From Lytechinus pictus (Eukaryota; Echinodermata; Echinoidea; Temnopleuroida; Toxopneustidae), in NCBI RefSeq assembly GCF_037042905.1, contig NC_087261.1, positions 14,582,217 through 14,646,216 on the forward strand: a stretch of 64,000 bases of DNA, written 5' to 3'. Positions 11,860-23,643 of this stretch are shown piece after piece. Made by a program: the position numbers and the translations under genes. Position 1 is the stretch's first letter. Each line of letters begins with the position of its first letter. The notes under the pieces were generated by a model. It was not told the origin of the DNA. It worked only from the letters and a program-made list of their open reading frames with translations, and searched no databases.

Positions 11860-12463
11860 GAGCTCAAAACAGACATTAAAATAGTACTCTAGGCTGAAAC
11901 AATATGATTTGAACAGATATAAAAAATCAGACGAACAAAACACTGAAAATGTGATAAAAATCGAACAAGGAATAACAACGTTATGACATTTTAAAGATTT
12001 TTACTGTTCTAAGATGCAATTCTAAGATGCATATCTTTGATCATTAATATTCAATGAGCAAACTGAGGATATCACATCCCCACTTGTTCTTTTGTATTTT
12101 ATTACAAGAAATTATTTTTTCCACCAAGAACTAAAAAAATGGATTAGCAACTGATTTAATGCAAATATATTCATCGCTGCAACTTATTTTATTATAAGGA
12201 AAACGTTATCCTTCACGCATGTATGAAAAAATTAATAATTATGATTTCATGTAATAACAAAAAGTAAAGTGGGGATGAGACATCATCACCCCATCTAATG
12301 AATAATCATGAAGACGTGCATAATCATAACTGTATTCACAACAAACCGCTAAACTTTGAATTCAATAACCTTGTTATTTGTTATCAGATTTTAATGAAAT
12401 TTTCAACATTTTGCTCTGTGAATTTTACTGTATTTATTTTATTTATCCGGAGTACCCCTTTAA
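11860..12463. mobile_element. palindromic MITE, same family as 5.86 kb
   Basis: Inverted arms carry CTAGGCTGAA, CACTGAAAATGTGATAAAAAT and ATTTTAATGAAATTTTCAAC with AACATTTTGCTCTG. The middle repeats TCCCCACTTGTTCTTTTGTA and its relatives seen at 6.0-6.3 kb. It provides an uninterrupted reference for the split copy. Confidence 0.7.
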
Positions 12464-12558
12464 GCATGATCATAACAATTCGTATACCCGTGTTACTCAT
12501 TAAATCATTTCATAGCAGTACATGGGACTCAGATTACAATTTTTTGTGTTTAAAAGAT

Positions 12559-12825
12559 CAGTGGCATAATGAGCCCAAAAGTTTGAGGGGGGCAATAGGG
12601 CAAATAAGGGTAAAAATATGTGTGAACGCGCGAAACGAACGAGCAAAAATTTTGACTTTTATTCATACAAAAACCAAATTTGGAATATATTTATAATATT
12701 TTGAGAAATAATTCATATAATCACTCTTTTCCCATTCCTTTTATTTCCTTTTCTTATTCATTTTCCTTGGTCGTAGAAGTTTTTGGGTTCCATGGCCGTC
12801 AACCCCCCCCCCCCCATCACCTCTG
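12559..12825. mobile_element. CAGTGGC-family hAT-like MITE
   Basis: It begins CAGTGGCATAATGAGCCC and ends in poly-C then CATCACCTCTG. Internal segments (GCGCGAAACGAACGAGCAA, CTTTTCCCATTCCTTTTA) parallel the 3.76-kb copy. Flanking octamers are only weakly alike. Confidence 0.6.
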
Positions 12826-13061
12826 TATGATAGTGGTTTAGATATTATCAATATGTGTGTTCAATATTCTCGAAACATATAGAGGGGTCGAGTGCGTAAT
12901 ATATACTGCGCATTCGCTTGAATCTGCCACTGTATTATCATCTTTTAATTCTTATTGTTTTAAATCCATTTCAAAGTCAAGTGAAATAATAATAATCCAT
13001 TATAACCAACCGATCTGAATTGACGAAAACTAAAAATATTTCATATTCTATTTTTATACAG

Positions 13062-13125
13062 GTCGTTGTCTCAGCACAAAAGCAGATGGTATCCGACGTC
13101 ATAATAGAAATGATCATCTATCGCG
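13062..13125 (+). CDS. gene A exon 6: end of second ectodomain module
   Basis: The exon is 64 nt, phase 0 to 1, acceptor TTTTTATACAG and donor CGCG|GTGAGC, both strong. It encodes VVVSAQKQMVSDVIIEMIIYRG, a beta-strand-like ending leading directly into the juxtamembrane and transmembrane exon. Confidence 0.6.
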
Positions 13126-14175
13126 GTGAGCTGCACAATGAATAGGGAGTTTTCGCACCACCACGCAGAACGGATTTCAAGAATACAGTAAACCTATAGA
13201 AAATGCCCGTCACATGACAATGAACAACTATGAGGTTTTTGTCGAAACTTTGTGAACCGGAACAGCAGTTTCCTAAGTATCGGAGCTGACGAGTAAAAAA
13301 ATGCAAATATGTCAATTGTCCAGAGTCCAGAACGAAACTGCTGTTTTGATTCACCAACTTTCGACAAAGCTTCATGGTTGCTCATTGCCATGGATGGCAT
13401 TTGACAATATATTTTCTATGTTCTTGAAAGCGTTCTGGGTGGTGATGCCAAAAACTTAATAATAGTTAAGGTTTAATTACCCCCAACAACAAGTTAATGA
13501 AATGGAGAGAGGGTGATCACACAGATATGATGGAGCAATTTTCAAAAAGAAAAATCGAATGTGAAATAAGAAAGATATGATGTTTCAAATTTCACTAACC
13601 ATGCTAATTTTCACAAACACTTCGATGCGCAGTACATGTGAAATGCAAATTAAAGTATCAATGATAATAACAACTCACTACATCAGTGTTGTTTTATTAT
13701 TTAACATGAGATTATTAAATTTTGGTGAATTTGGCAATAAGAAGCACTTAATTGAATCTGAATAGTTTACAATGATAATTACACACATCAGACCATATTT
13801 ATCTTACACTATGCAAAAACTTAATAATTATAATGAAATGTGTGTTTACTAAACAGCACGATAAACAAAAACATGAAAAGTCCTGAAAATATATGGCTTC
13901 GAAGTATCTAAATCATTATTCTTTCGATTACATTTGATTGGTTATGACAACCTAATTTCTGACTGCGGTTGAAAATATATGATATTCTCATGCATTGGAC
14001 GTGGTATCATCGTCGCTTTAATTGCATTTTGACTAAAATTTGTATTTCTATTGAAAACTGTCTTCTCATGTCTTTTTCCACGTCAGATACGTGTCTCTTT
14101 GTAAATTATGAACCCGTGTATTTAGAGATTTATGAAATAATTTACCTCCATATCTCATTAATTGTTTAAATCCAG

Positions 14176-14267
14176 GTTCCGGTGAAAATAGTGAAAGGAG
14201 AGCTACACTGATCATTGTACAAATTGTCGTTGTCATCGCAGCTGTCTTGATACTTGTGGCATTCACG
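14176..14267 (+). CDS. gene A exon 7: transmembrane segment
   Basis: Phase 1 in, acceptor TAAATCCAG. It encodes GSGENSERRATL, then an uninterrupted helix of about 20 residues rich in Ile and Val (IIVQIVVVIAAVLILVAF). A stop codon follows two codons past the donor ACG|GTATAA, so splicing there (phase 0) is required to reach the tail. Gene B's equivalent exon leaves in phase 2, so the gene A junction may use a missed small exon, a different tail acceptor, or be damaged. Confidence 0.6.
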
Positions 14268-14467
14268 GTATAAACGAAGGTATTTAATAAAAAATTATAC
14301 AATGAAATAAGTTATATATACACACACACTCATATTTGCACTTGGGAATGTGATTGTAATATCTACGATAGTAGCAATAGAAATTATTATCATTACTTCT
14401 GATTACTAGGACATTTTTTTAAATAACATTCATTTGGCAAAATAACATCTTCTGTATATTTACTCTC

Positions 14468-14640
14468 AGGGACGCGGACGATTCTGGAAGTTTTTTTTTT
14501 TTTTTTTTTTTTGGGGGGGGGGCTGACCATGACAAAAAAAATCATAAATCAAGAGTCATTTTACAGTTTTGCACACACTTATTGCAAATAGTGGAGAACT
14601 GAAGCCCCCCCCCCCGCCATCTGGTTCCTTGGCCCCTGAA
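14468..14640. mobile_element. GGGACGCGG-family palindromic repeat in the short intron before the tail
   Basis: CAGGGACGCGGAC, then poly-T/poly-G, GCTGACCATG, and a poly-C leading to GGCCCCTG match the order of the repeat at 23.15-23.30 kb and, inverted, 27.29-27.46 kb. It fills most of the intron between the transmembrane and tail exons. Confidence 0.65.
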
Positions 14641-14712
14641 TGTGATAGCCAAACAAAAAGAACCCAAAACCGAGAGTGACCATCCCAAATTGAACTCTTT
14701 CATTATCTTTAG

Positions 14713-15811
14713 AAACAAAAAGGAAACGGCGAATGCAGATATCATCTCAGCTAAAAACGACCCAAACATGCCGGATAGTGGTAGATCAGGAGAGGGCATA
14801 GAGGCTGAGAATCCTCGATACACGGCTTCGAACCCCGCGTTAGAACACGAAGGTTCCTCGAACGTGATCAATCGGGGTGAAGAATCGACTACCTACAATG
14901 AGATCGGAGAGCAGGACTATCATCACTACTACTACCCAGATAGCATACCAGGAAACACATCGGTTGGTATGACCACTTCCGGTGAGTCTGGTCAGTATCA
15001 AGAGCTCATCAAAGGTGAAAATGGCGCTGCCGGTGCAGTGGATAAGAACGCGGGAAATAAAGGTCCTGATCATGGAACGTCCAGTGACCAACATACCTAC
15101 CAGGACTTGCAACGTGACGTTAGCAGCACCAATGGTGTTCGCCAAGATGGTGATCTTCCACTAGCTCGAGCCTTACAGGAAGCACCCGCAAAGGAGAATG
15201 GCTACCAGGCTCTCCAGAAGCCTTCCCCTGAATACGCTACCCTAGAACCTCCTTCAGATATTGCAACAATAGCGCAAACTGGACAGACGTTAACTTCCTC
15301 TTCTCATGATAAAGAACTTCCTTCAGATACGAGGTACGAAGCTCTCCACCAAGGATCAAAGACGGTTGGACACCAAGAAAGCTCCGCGGGATATAGTACA
15401 CTAACGCCTACAGAAGAATCAGCAGACGATGATTACGAAACTCCAGATGCAAAGCCGAGGGTGACACATGCCTCTCGCGATCCGAGAGCTGCTACCGAGG
15501 AGCCATACGACCACCTCGAACGCACCAGACCGTCAGATGCTTCACCAATTATTGACCAGCCAAAGACCAACGGCACTGTATCTAACCCTGACGATGATTA
15601 CCAGACACCAATCGGAGCAGTCAGAGATCACCTGCATGAATACCAGATCCTGGAGAACCAAGGTTATCATCTTCAAGAACCTGCAGACCTTGAAGATGAT
15701 CATGACTACTCACATCTTCAGAGGACCCTGGGACAAAACCCCAATTCCGATGTGACCAATGACAATGGTGGGGATAATTCTTACGGAAAGCTACAATTTA
15801 ACGATAAGTAA
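14713..15811 (+). CDS. gene A last exon: tyrosine-rich cytoplasmic tail with ITAM-like motif
   Basis: The open frame runs to TAA at 15811. I place the acceptor at CTTTAG (14707-14712), phase 2 in, by analogy with gene B; AAAAAG at 14725 with phase 0 is the alternative. About 366 residues, hydrophilic and Asp/Glu/Ser/Pro-rich with no globular domain. YxxL/I motifs: YNEI, YQEL, YQDL, YQAL, YATL, YEAL, YSTL, YDHL, YQIL, YSHL and YGKL, plus YETP and YQTP. YQAL and YATL are six residues apart, canonical ITAM spacing. Likely function is docking of SH2 proteins after phosphorylation (inference). The frame stays open upstream of 14713 but without an ATG start. Confidence 0.75.
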
Positions 15812-16076
15812 AGGGAATGAGAGAACATCGATATGATTATTTGAGTTAAGAAATTCAAAGCATGAATTCAGAATGTCATCACAGAATGATTTACTCAGAA
15901 AGTTGTTGATGCTATTAGTGTAAAGATAAAGTGTACTATAAAACCGGTAATATCATTTTACTCATATTTGTTTGGTGTAAAATGTTCATTAAAAATGAGA
16001 ACATGGATAATGGATGAATGATAACTTGTCTACATTTAATTGATACCTTAAATACCCAGACACCATGTATTACTGA

Positions 16077-16082
16077 AATAAA
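16077..16082 (+). terminator. poly(A) signal for gene A
   Basis: AATAAA lies 266 bases past the stop codon in AT-rich 3' flank, the first canonical signal on this strand after the tail exon. Confidence 0.55.
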
Positions 16083-16600
16083 ACCGTTAAAATCTACGGG
16101 TATGTTTTTTTTCGTTGATATTAAATTGTTATTCTCAAGTTTGCAATTAAGACTGGATGTAACGTTTAGTGTTGTATCAATTATTTAGCGATTTACTTCT
16201 CATTTTCCCCTCATTAATGATACATTGCTGCAAATGCTGACGGACTAAAATCTGATACATTATAGTTGTCGAATCACTAATTTCACTTATTAAAACACAA
16301 TTTAAATCATAAACGTATTATGCACGTAACCCCCACTGGTGATTAAAGTTTCTTAACAATTCTTTTCTTTTAAAATGCAATTTGAAAACTAAAAACAAAA
16401 GTCCATTTGAAGAAATGTTTAAAACATTCTTCGTATTAGTTTTACATATACTACTATGAAAAAGAAATTACAGATTTTCATTTTGCTGAACACAGAATAA
16501 GAATCTTTATACAAAGGCTACACGGTGATGTACGCAGTAATCCCAGTAATAAATTAGAATAGGTACCAACATTATTGGGCATATTATCATTTTGGATGAT

Positions 16601-17405
16601 TTATCTGGTGTTGCCCTCGAGTTTCCCATACTCATTACATGGATCTCGATCAAGGTGATGATGACCTGATGGCAGGTTGATACCAAGAGGCCTTTGAAGA
16701 TGGGAGTACTCTCCGTCATCCTTCGGATCCGCATCCAAGGTTGTGTAGGTGTTGGCCAAGTCATCTTCAGCAGCTTCATGTCGTGTTCGGCTGTCGGCGT
16801 GATTTTCTAGAACTTCCGGTGCGCTTTTTCGAGGATGGTCGTATAGTTTGCGAGCAGCATCGTCGGGTATCACCTTTGGTTTTCCCTCCAGGGCTTCAGA
16901 GTCGGGATCGACTCTTGTTGTTGATGATGATCCATCCTTTGAGATAAGTCCAGTCGCTGGTGCTGGTGAGGTTTCGTTTCCTGCTTCAAGGACATAATAT
17001 GAATGGTTGTTCCCCGGTCCTTCCTGCCCAAGTTGCTTCTGGAGATCCGATTGGTTTGTGTTTCCTGCTCTTTGATTACTTGTCTTTTGCACCTCCTGTG
17101 GAAGATCTGGAATATGCCTATCTGGTAGGACGTAGGTATGATAGTCGCCCTGCTCTTTGCCGCTGAACAGGACACTGTAGTTTTCCTCTCCAATTTCATT
17201 GTAGATCACATTGCTTGCCCCATCACGACCATTCTGTTGCTGTTGAGCGATCCTGGATGCATCAGGTTGCATTTCGAACAGTGGAGAATCATGTGCTGAG
17301 TGAAGAGGCCCTCCGTGATGATCACTGCTGACTGTATTGCAAGTAGAGTTGACGGGACCATCCGAGCTTTGACAATACAGATTCTTCCTTTCAGTCAAAA
17401 CTTTT
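16601..17405 (-). CDS. gene B last exon: tyrosine-rich cytoplasmic tail
   Basis: Phase 2 in after TCTATATAG, 268 codons plus stop. It opens with a basic KVLTERKNL stretch, as expected just inside the membrane. Motifs in order: YNEIGEENYSVL, YHTYVLPD, SYYVLEAG, YDHP, NTYTTL, EYSHLQRPLG and EYGKL close to the C-terminus. YNEIGE, YSHLQR and YGKL match gene A in order, so the two tails are homologous although this one is shorter and has six YxxL/I motifs. Gln- and Asn-rich, no globular domain. Confidence 0.8.
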
Positions 17406-17931
17406 CTATATAGATGCAAAAGTCGAAGAAATACAAGTTTGATTTATTCTCTAATTTAGTCTACATTGGATTAAATGGTTTATATATTCTAAAATTAAGA
17501 CCGAAAACTAAATATAGGAAGATGTAATATTCTGGAACAAGCTTTCCTCTCAATTTAAGAAGTCATTCATTTTTAAGAATAACGTAAAAGTCTATACAGT
17601 ATAACAGTTAAGGTCCCTGTTCTTATTTTATTATGTTTGGTTATTCCCCTCTTTTTTTACATACACTTGTGATTGTGTAAATAGGCCTACAGTACTTTCA
17701 TAAGTCGTAAATTATGTTATTTTCTGTAGATTAAGTATTAAATATATTTGTGGTATACGTACTAATTTTGTATTGAAAGATTATATCAATTTATTCATGT
17801 ATGTTCTTTGTATATCGTGTCTCTTTTCTCGTGATGCAGGGTTTCTTTATACAACTCGCGGCTATACCTTGTGTAAATAAAACTGAAATAAATAATTGGA
17901 CAAATAAATAAATCTCTAAGTGTGAATTTAC

Positions 17932-18028
17932 CTTCTTCTGCAGAGGATCCAAATTACCGATACACCGACAACAATGAGAAGAATTGTTGGTAATACGATA
18001 GCAAAGGGAGATAAAGAGCTATCGGAAT
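17932..18028 (-). CDS. gene B transmembrane exon
   Basis: Acceptor TTTCTTTCAG and donor AGAAG|GTAAAT bound 97 nt, phase 1 to 2. It encodes DSDSSLSPF followed by a helix AIVLPTILLIVVGVSVIWIL and then Cys-Arg-Arg, a stop-transfer signal that joins in frame to the tail exon. This sets type I topology. Confidence 0.8.
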
Positions 18029-18165
18029 CTGAAAGAAAAATGCATTGTGGGAAATGTGGAATCACTATTTTTGTTAATGGATGAAAGGGGGGAAACTATT
18101 TGTAAATGGCAGGAATCTGTAAGCCTATAACTTATAATCTTTCTTCGACCATGTGTTCTCTTTAA

Positions 18166-18709
18166 AGGTGAAGTCCACCTCAGAAAATTTTTATTTTAAT
18201 CAATAGAAAAAAATCAGACAAGCAATATGCTGAAAATTTCATCAAAATCGGATGTGAAATAAAAAAGTTATGACATTTCAAAGTTTCGCTTTTTTTCACA
18301 AAATAGTTATATCAAGTTAGTCACATGCAAATGAGTAAATCGATGATGTCCTTCACTCACTATTTTTTTTTTTTTGAATTATACATTATTTCAATTTGTA
18401 CAGATTTGACAATAAGGACAAACTTGATTGACCCATATAATGTTAAACAATGGTAATTCCACATGTTCAATTTCATATTTCCTACAATAAAATACAAAAG
18501 AAATAGTGAGTGAGTGATGTCATCATGCAGTTCCCTCATTTGCATACCGACCGGGATGTGCATAGAACTGTTTTGTGAAATTAAGCGTAACTTAAAAATG
18601 TCACAACTCTCTTATTTTACATCCGATTTTGATGAAATTTTCAGCATTATGCTTGTTGGATTTTTCTCTTTTTATTCAAATACACTTTTTGTTGGGGTGG
18701 ACTTGTCCT
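18166..18709. mobile_element. TTAA-flanked palindromic MITE in gene B intron
   Basis: Ends AAGGTGAAGTCCACC and GGTGGACTTGTCCTT are inverted, each bordered by TTAA (18162-18165, 18710-18713), the target duplication of piggyBac-type elements. Arms also share CAATATGCTGAAAATTTCAT and its complement. A partial copy at 20471-21038 belongs to the gene B tandem duplication. Confidence 0.75.
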
Positions 18710-18839
18710 TTAAGAAAGGAAGCAATAATATTTTTTGTCATATTGGGCCTATACAGTATAGCCCTTCTAAATGGCTTTAGAGTCTTTAACGGATAAACAA
18801 ACAAATGCGAAAAAATAAATATAAACCAAAGTAACTTAC

Positions 18840-19160
18840 CAGTTTCTTCGAGAGCCCATCCTTCTATCCCAAAAAGATGACCTTGCTTGAAATCATACAG
18901 TGATGCGTTAATAATAACTGTGTTCGATGCAGATACATATACGTTATCATCCAGAGAGAAGGTATGACCACTGTTGCCATCAACTCCATTTGTTACTGTA
19001 ATAGTACTCCCTTCAGAGTGGTGTACAAGAAGATGAATCATTGAGTTTGGTGGTGCGTTCATTCTCCATGTATAGGAGTATGGCTCGGGTGATGAGATGG
19101 AGGCATTGGAGAGGGCCGAACAGTTTATCTTGGTCGTCAGTCCTTTGGTGAGATTCACCA
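18840..19160 (-). CDS. gene B CUB-like exon, membrane-proximal copy
   Basis: The exon is 321 nt, phase 1-1, acceptor after a long T/C tract ending ACCAAG, donor ACTG|GTAAGT. Segments include VNLTKGLTTKINCSALS, YSYTWRMNAP, IHLLVHHSEGSTITV, HTFSLDDNVYVSASNTVII and a GHLFGIEGW ending. The beta-strand rhythm and length fit a CUB-like domain with a single Cys, as in gene A exon 3. Several N-x-S/T sites suggest glycosylation outside the cell. Near-identical to 21168-21488. Confidence 0.7.
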
Positions 19161-20072
19161 CTTGGTATGAATAGAGAGAGGAATGCAGAAAAAAAAAAGA
19201 TTTTGGAATTGTTCTATATATGCCATCTCTTTTGCTAGTTTCAAGGGTCTTTTCAAATTATTATATATTTTTTTTAAACATTTCCTCCTCTCGTTGTGCA
19301 TATGGCCACTCCCCCCAAAAAAAGTCGGCGCGTAGTGTAGTTGCCCCCCTCGTAGAATGATACGCCGTTGAGATGGAGAACGAATATTCGAAGGTTACTC
19401 CTCTAAAGAATAGTTTGCCTACTCCTAATTGTTATTCACAGATTTACTTGTAATGACATGAAAAATTGATACCCGCAACTGTATCAAACTTATGTCTTTG
19501 TGTAGTAGTAGAGAAAGATGCAAAGTGAAAAAAGTATAAGCAATTAATGCCCCCTTTCTTTACATTTAATCACCTCTCCCTCAAAAATAATATAGAAAAG
19601 AGGTTTGATATATTGTATTTAAGGACTGATGCAATGCCTGAATATGTCATGTAGGAATTATCATACACTCTGCCCACACACACACATACCCCCCCCCAAA
19701 CGAAAACGTTGATTGGTCAATTCTATGACCAACATATTTTATTGGTTGCCACGCTTACTTAAGGATTAAAATGTGGGCTAGTGAATAGGTTATGATCATG
19801 ACTATTTCATACTGAGAGTAAAAACGTTGTTTATTTACTTTTTATACAACACTATTAACTATATGAACCTCATAGTACGTGCATGTAGTTGTTTAAAAAG
19901 TTTTAAAAAGTGTTTAAAATCTAAGAAAACAAGGTTTATTTTTTGAAATATTCAATTCTCCTAAATTAAACATGTTAAACAATTAGAGATAAACAGCATT
20001 GCATAAATCTTGAAACACCGTTTTTAAAGTGTACTGTTGAGTGAGTGACATCGGTATAAAAATAGATCTTAC

Positions 20073-20228
20073 CTAAATCATCTGGTCCAATAGGACATGA
20101 GCAGTCAGGTAGCCAGTGTATCGATGGCACACCTTTTTCGATGCAGGTCCAAAAAGTATAATTTGAAAGATGCTGCACTGCATCCTTGACGTAAGATGTG
20201 ACGTCACATTCAACCGTAGGGGTTGTAT
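20073..20228 (-). CDS. gene B short Cys module, membrane-proximal copy
   Basis: The exon is 156 nt, phase 1-1, acceptor AATTATAG, donor TTAG|GTAAGA. It encodes about 52 residues with TPTVECDV, YTFWTCIEKG and WLPDCSCPIGPDD. The Phe-x-x-Cys followed by Trp-Leu-Pro-Asp-Cys recalls the second half of a sushi (CCP) domain, but spacing is too short for a full one, so no domain is assigned. Its twin is at 24455-24610. Confidence 0.7.
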   Translation of the reverse strand: MQPLRLNVTSHLTSRMQCSIFQIILFGPASKKVCHRYTGYLTAHVLLDQMI

Positions 20229-21167
20229 CTATAATTATAAGCAGAGATTTAATGGGAAGAAAAGGAACTAGAAAATGGCATTGGACATAGAAATATTATC
20301 AGATAGGGACAAAAAGTGACATAAAAGGCACTCAATCCCCTACCCCCACACACATCTGTCTTCGGGGGAGGGGGGGGGGGGGGTATAAGAGATCGTCACA
20401 ATTAAAATTTAATTCTGTTTTTTTTAATGGACTTAAATTTCTGGGAATTTTGTTGTCTGACCATATTGTCAGACAAGCAATATGCTGAAAATGTCATCAA
20501 AATCGGATCGGATGTGAAATAAAGAAATTATGACATTTTAAAGTTTCGCTTATTTTTCACAAAATAGTTATATGCACAAGTTAGTCACATGCAAATGAGA
20601 GAATCGATGATGTCCTTCACTCACTATTTCTTTTGTTTTTTATTTTTGAATGATACATTATTTCAATTTGTACAGATTTGCCAATAAGGACAAACTTGAT
20701 TGACCCATAAAATGTTAAACAATGGTAATTCCACATGTTCAGTGAGAAATAAAACTTTGTTTCACAGGTTTCACAGGACAATGGGGAGAAAATTAGAATA
20801 TTTCATATTTCCTATAATAAAATACAAAAGAAATAGTGAGTGAGTGATGTCATCATGCAGTTCCCTCATTTGCATACCAACCGGGATGTGCATAGAACTG
20901 TTTTGTGAAATTAAGCGTAACTTAAAAATGTCATAACTCTTATTTTACATCCGATTTTGATGAAATTTTCAGCATTATGCTTGTTGGATTTTTCTCTTTT
21001 TATTCAAATACACTTTTTGTTGGGGTGGACTTGTCCTTTAAGAAAGGAAGCAATAATATTTTTTGTCATATTGGGCCTATACAGTATAGCCCTTCTAAAT
21101 GGCTTTAGAGTCTTTAACGGATAAACAAACAAATGCGAAAAAATAAATATAAACCAAAGTAACTTAC

Positions 21168-21488
21168 CAGTTTCTTCGAGAGCCCATCCTTCTATCCCAA
21201 AAAGATGACCTTGCTTGAAATCATACAGTGATGCGTTAATAATGACTGTGTTCGATACAGATACATAATCGTTATCAACCAGAGAGAAGGTATGACCACT
21301 GTTGCCATGATCTTCATTTGTTACTGTAATAGTACTCCCTTCAGAGTGGTGTACAAGAAGATGAATCTTTGAGTTTGGTGGTGCGTTCATTCTCCATGTA
21401 TAGGAGTATGGCTCGGGTGATGAGATGGAGGCATTGGAGAGGGCCGAACAGTTCATCTTGGTTGTCAGTCCTTTGGTGAGATTCACCG
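21168..21488 (-). CDS. gene B CUB-like exon, distal copy
   Basis: Same length, phases and splice signals as the exon at 18840-19160. Differences are few and mostly amino-acid replacing: Met to Lys before IHLLV, a changed loop after TITVTN (EDH in place of GVD), and Val-Asp-Asn-Asp-Tyr in place of Asp-Asp-Asn-Val-Tyr. No stop or frameshift, so both copies look functional. Confidence 0.7.
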
Positions 21489-21575
21489 CTTGGTATGAAT
21501 AGAGAGAGGAATGCAAAAAAAAAAAGATTTTGGAATTGTTCTACTGTATATATGCCATCTCTTTTGCTATATATA

Positions 21576-23643
21576 CACAACAAAAAAAGTAAGTCCCCTC
21601 TTAAACAAACATCAATAATTTCCGAACCAATGCGAGTTTTTAATATATTTTTACATGAGCGTGTAGGTAATTTTATAGGCTACCCTCTGAGTAAATGTTA
21701 TGGACGTATTTTACGTCATGCTTCAGTGAGCACGGTCATAAGGCAAAAATGTCACTTTTCAAAAGTCACAAGCAAAATATCATGACTTTGATTCCATTTT
21801 TATTGGAACTAATTCCACATTCTCATCATGAAAAATAGTCAGAAGGCTTGTAAAAGGTACTTTCTAAAAGACAATACAACTTTTCTGGCTAAATTTCACG
21901 GTTGAATGAACACAAGTCCAAATTTGCTATAATTGGATTTTGTACACATTTCTATCAATAAAAATGATAGAATATGATGACAGTTATTTTTGGGAAGAGT
22001 ATCTTTAACAATATTCATTGTTTCACGGTTCAATGAACATTTATTGTTAACAAAAGATACGATTTTCAAATATCATAGGCAAGTATTGTTTCATTTTGGT
22101 AACTGAAAATGATCTTTTCTCAACTTTTTCGTTATGTTCATGACCAATTAACATGCTTCAATGATTCAAAGGCGTTTAATTAAACATTCACGCTTGAATG
22201 AACATGTGGAATGTGATTAGCTCTTTTTTACGTTATTGGAAAAAATGCAATTTGTAACTATGGATATCTGTCACAAACCTCCTTGCGTGGTTCATTTGAT
22301 TTGATTTTTATGAAAATCCCGATGTTTAATGCATCAGTGAGCACACAATATTCGAAAATTATGCAAATGAGAAGAAAGTTCAAGGCCCTGGCCCCACTCT
22401 GTGCCGTATCAAATGGTTATTTTGGTGTGCGCACATTTTGGATAGTGTTACACTGAAGCAATGTGCGAAGTTTCATGAAATAACTGTTGGCAGAAGTAAC
22501 AAAAACCGTCCATGAAACAAACCTTCATTTCATATTTGTTAAAATGTTGACTTCCTCTCTCATAGACTTGTGTACATTATGGGTGCATATGTTTAAGAAT
22601 AAGTAACCCCCTATTCAATGTGGTGGAACTTTTTTTCAAGACTGTCTTTAGCAATGTCATTTGGCAGTAATGTTTATCAACCTATGGGTAGAATTCTGTG
22701 TAAAAATGAAATCGATTTGTTTATTTATGGATGAGTGAGCACACATCAAAGTGGGAAATTGGGTATTTTCAATGTCACAGACCCATTTTAAATGGTAATA
22801 AAGTGAATATTGGGGGCAAATTCTGTTTCAAATGTGACTTTAATTGCTGTTGTTTTTATCATCTATCATTTCTATCACCACACACTTTCCGAAGTTTTAA
22901 AATTTTCATGGTTGAGCGAGCACATTCGAAAACTTAGGAATGAATACTCTTTATAGTGCATAAATGTATTTTTTCTTACAAATTCTCATGATCAGTTTAA
23001 TTTATGGACAAATCAGTGGTGGATCCAGAATTTTAAAATGGGGGAGGGGCCTATAATCGGGGGAGCCACCAACATTTTCAAATTTTAACATGATCTAACA
23101 AGTTGTAGAGGATACTACCATAAACCCCTAAAGTTTGATGATACGTCACTATACAGGGGCCGCGGAACGGTTTTCAAAGTGGGGGGGGGGGGGGCTGACC
23201 ATGCAAAAAATCACAATCGTATGGTCATTTTTACATTTTTGTACATGCTTTTGGAAAAAAAGTGGGGGGCTGAGCCCCCCCCCCCCCGCGGCCCCTGCAT
23301 TATTGTGCTCACTCAACCATGAACATACGATATCAAAATTGTGTGTGGAGTGGCTAAATGATGGATAGTAAAACAGCATTAACACCATAAAATTCACCTA
23401 AAAGCAACTTTTGCCCAGCTTTGTATTTGCACAATCTGAAAAACGACTCTTGTGACTTTCAAAAATGGTCATTTTTAATTCAATCTTTAATTACTCATGC
23501 ATGACTCAACCGATCAATCTCATTTTTCCCCAGAGGTTGCTTAATGAGTGTAGAAAACCACCTACGAAATATCATATCTCAAAATAATTCCGTTCAAAAG
23601 TTACAGCAATTTGATTTAGGGGGGACTTACTTTTTTTGTTGTG
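21576..23643. mobile_element. 2.07-kb TIR transposon, non-autonomous, copy 1
   Basis: Terminal inverted repeats CACAACAAAAAAAGTAAG bound the element, with TA-rich flanks. The paralogous intron in the other duplicate reads straight through TTTTGCTAGTTTC, an empty site showing TA as target. No long frame is present. A recurring motif near TTGAATGAACACA or CAGTGAGCACA appears about ten times. A GGCCGCGG poly-G/poly-C repeat (about 23153-23300) is embedded. Copy 2 is at 26941-28996, opposite orientation. Confidence 0.85.

Larger units (their letters stand above)
4945..15811 (+). other. gene A: CUB-like transmembrane receptor with multi-YxxL tail (gene span)
   Basis: Eight exons are proposed: 4945-5020, 7773-7868, 8693-9010, 11007-11054, 11626-11852, 13062-13125, 14176-14267 and 14713-15811. 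Phases agree at every junction except the transmembrane-to-tail one. The order is a signal peptide, a short Cys segment, a CUB-like domain, a second Cys-containing region that may be another CUB-like fold, one transmembrane helix and a long cytoplasmic tyrosine-rich tail. Inferred role: a cell-surface receptor of type I topology that could recruit SH2 proteins. The paralogue is gene B, convergent, whose stop lies 790 bases away. Introns carry several transposons. I do not recognise a named orthologue. Confidence 0.75.

Noticed and set aside
14477..14492. Micro-exon GGACGCGGACGATTCTGG linking gene A transmembrane and tail exons in phase 2
   Set aside because: It would fix the phase problem, but the sequence belongs to a dispersed repeat and its donor (GTTTTT) is poor; kept only as an open question.
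14540..14871. Minus-strand frames opposite the gene A tail
   Set aside because: Shadow frames of the tail exon.
20471..21038. Independent MITE insertion before gene B's distal CUB-like exon
   Set aside because: It is the duplicated copy of the 18166-18709 MITE, carried along in the tandem duplication.
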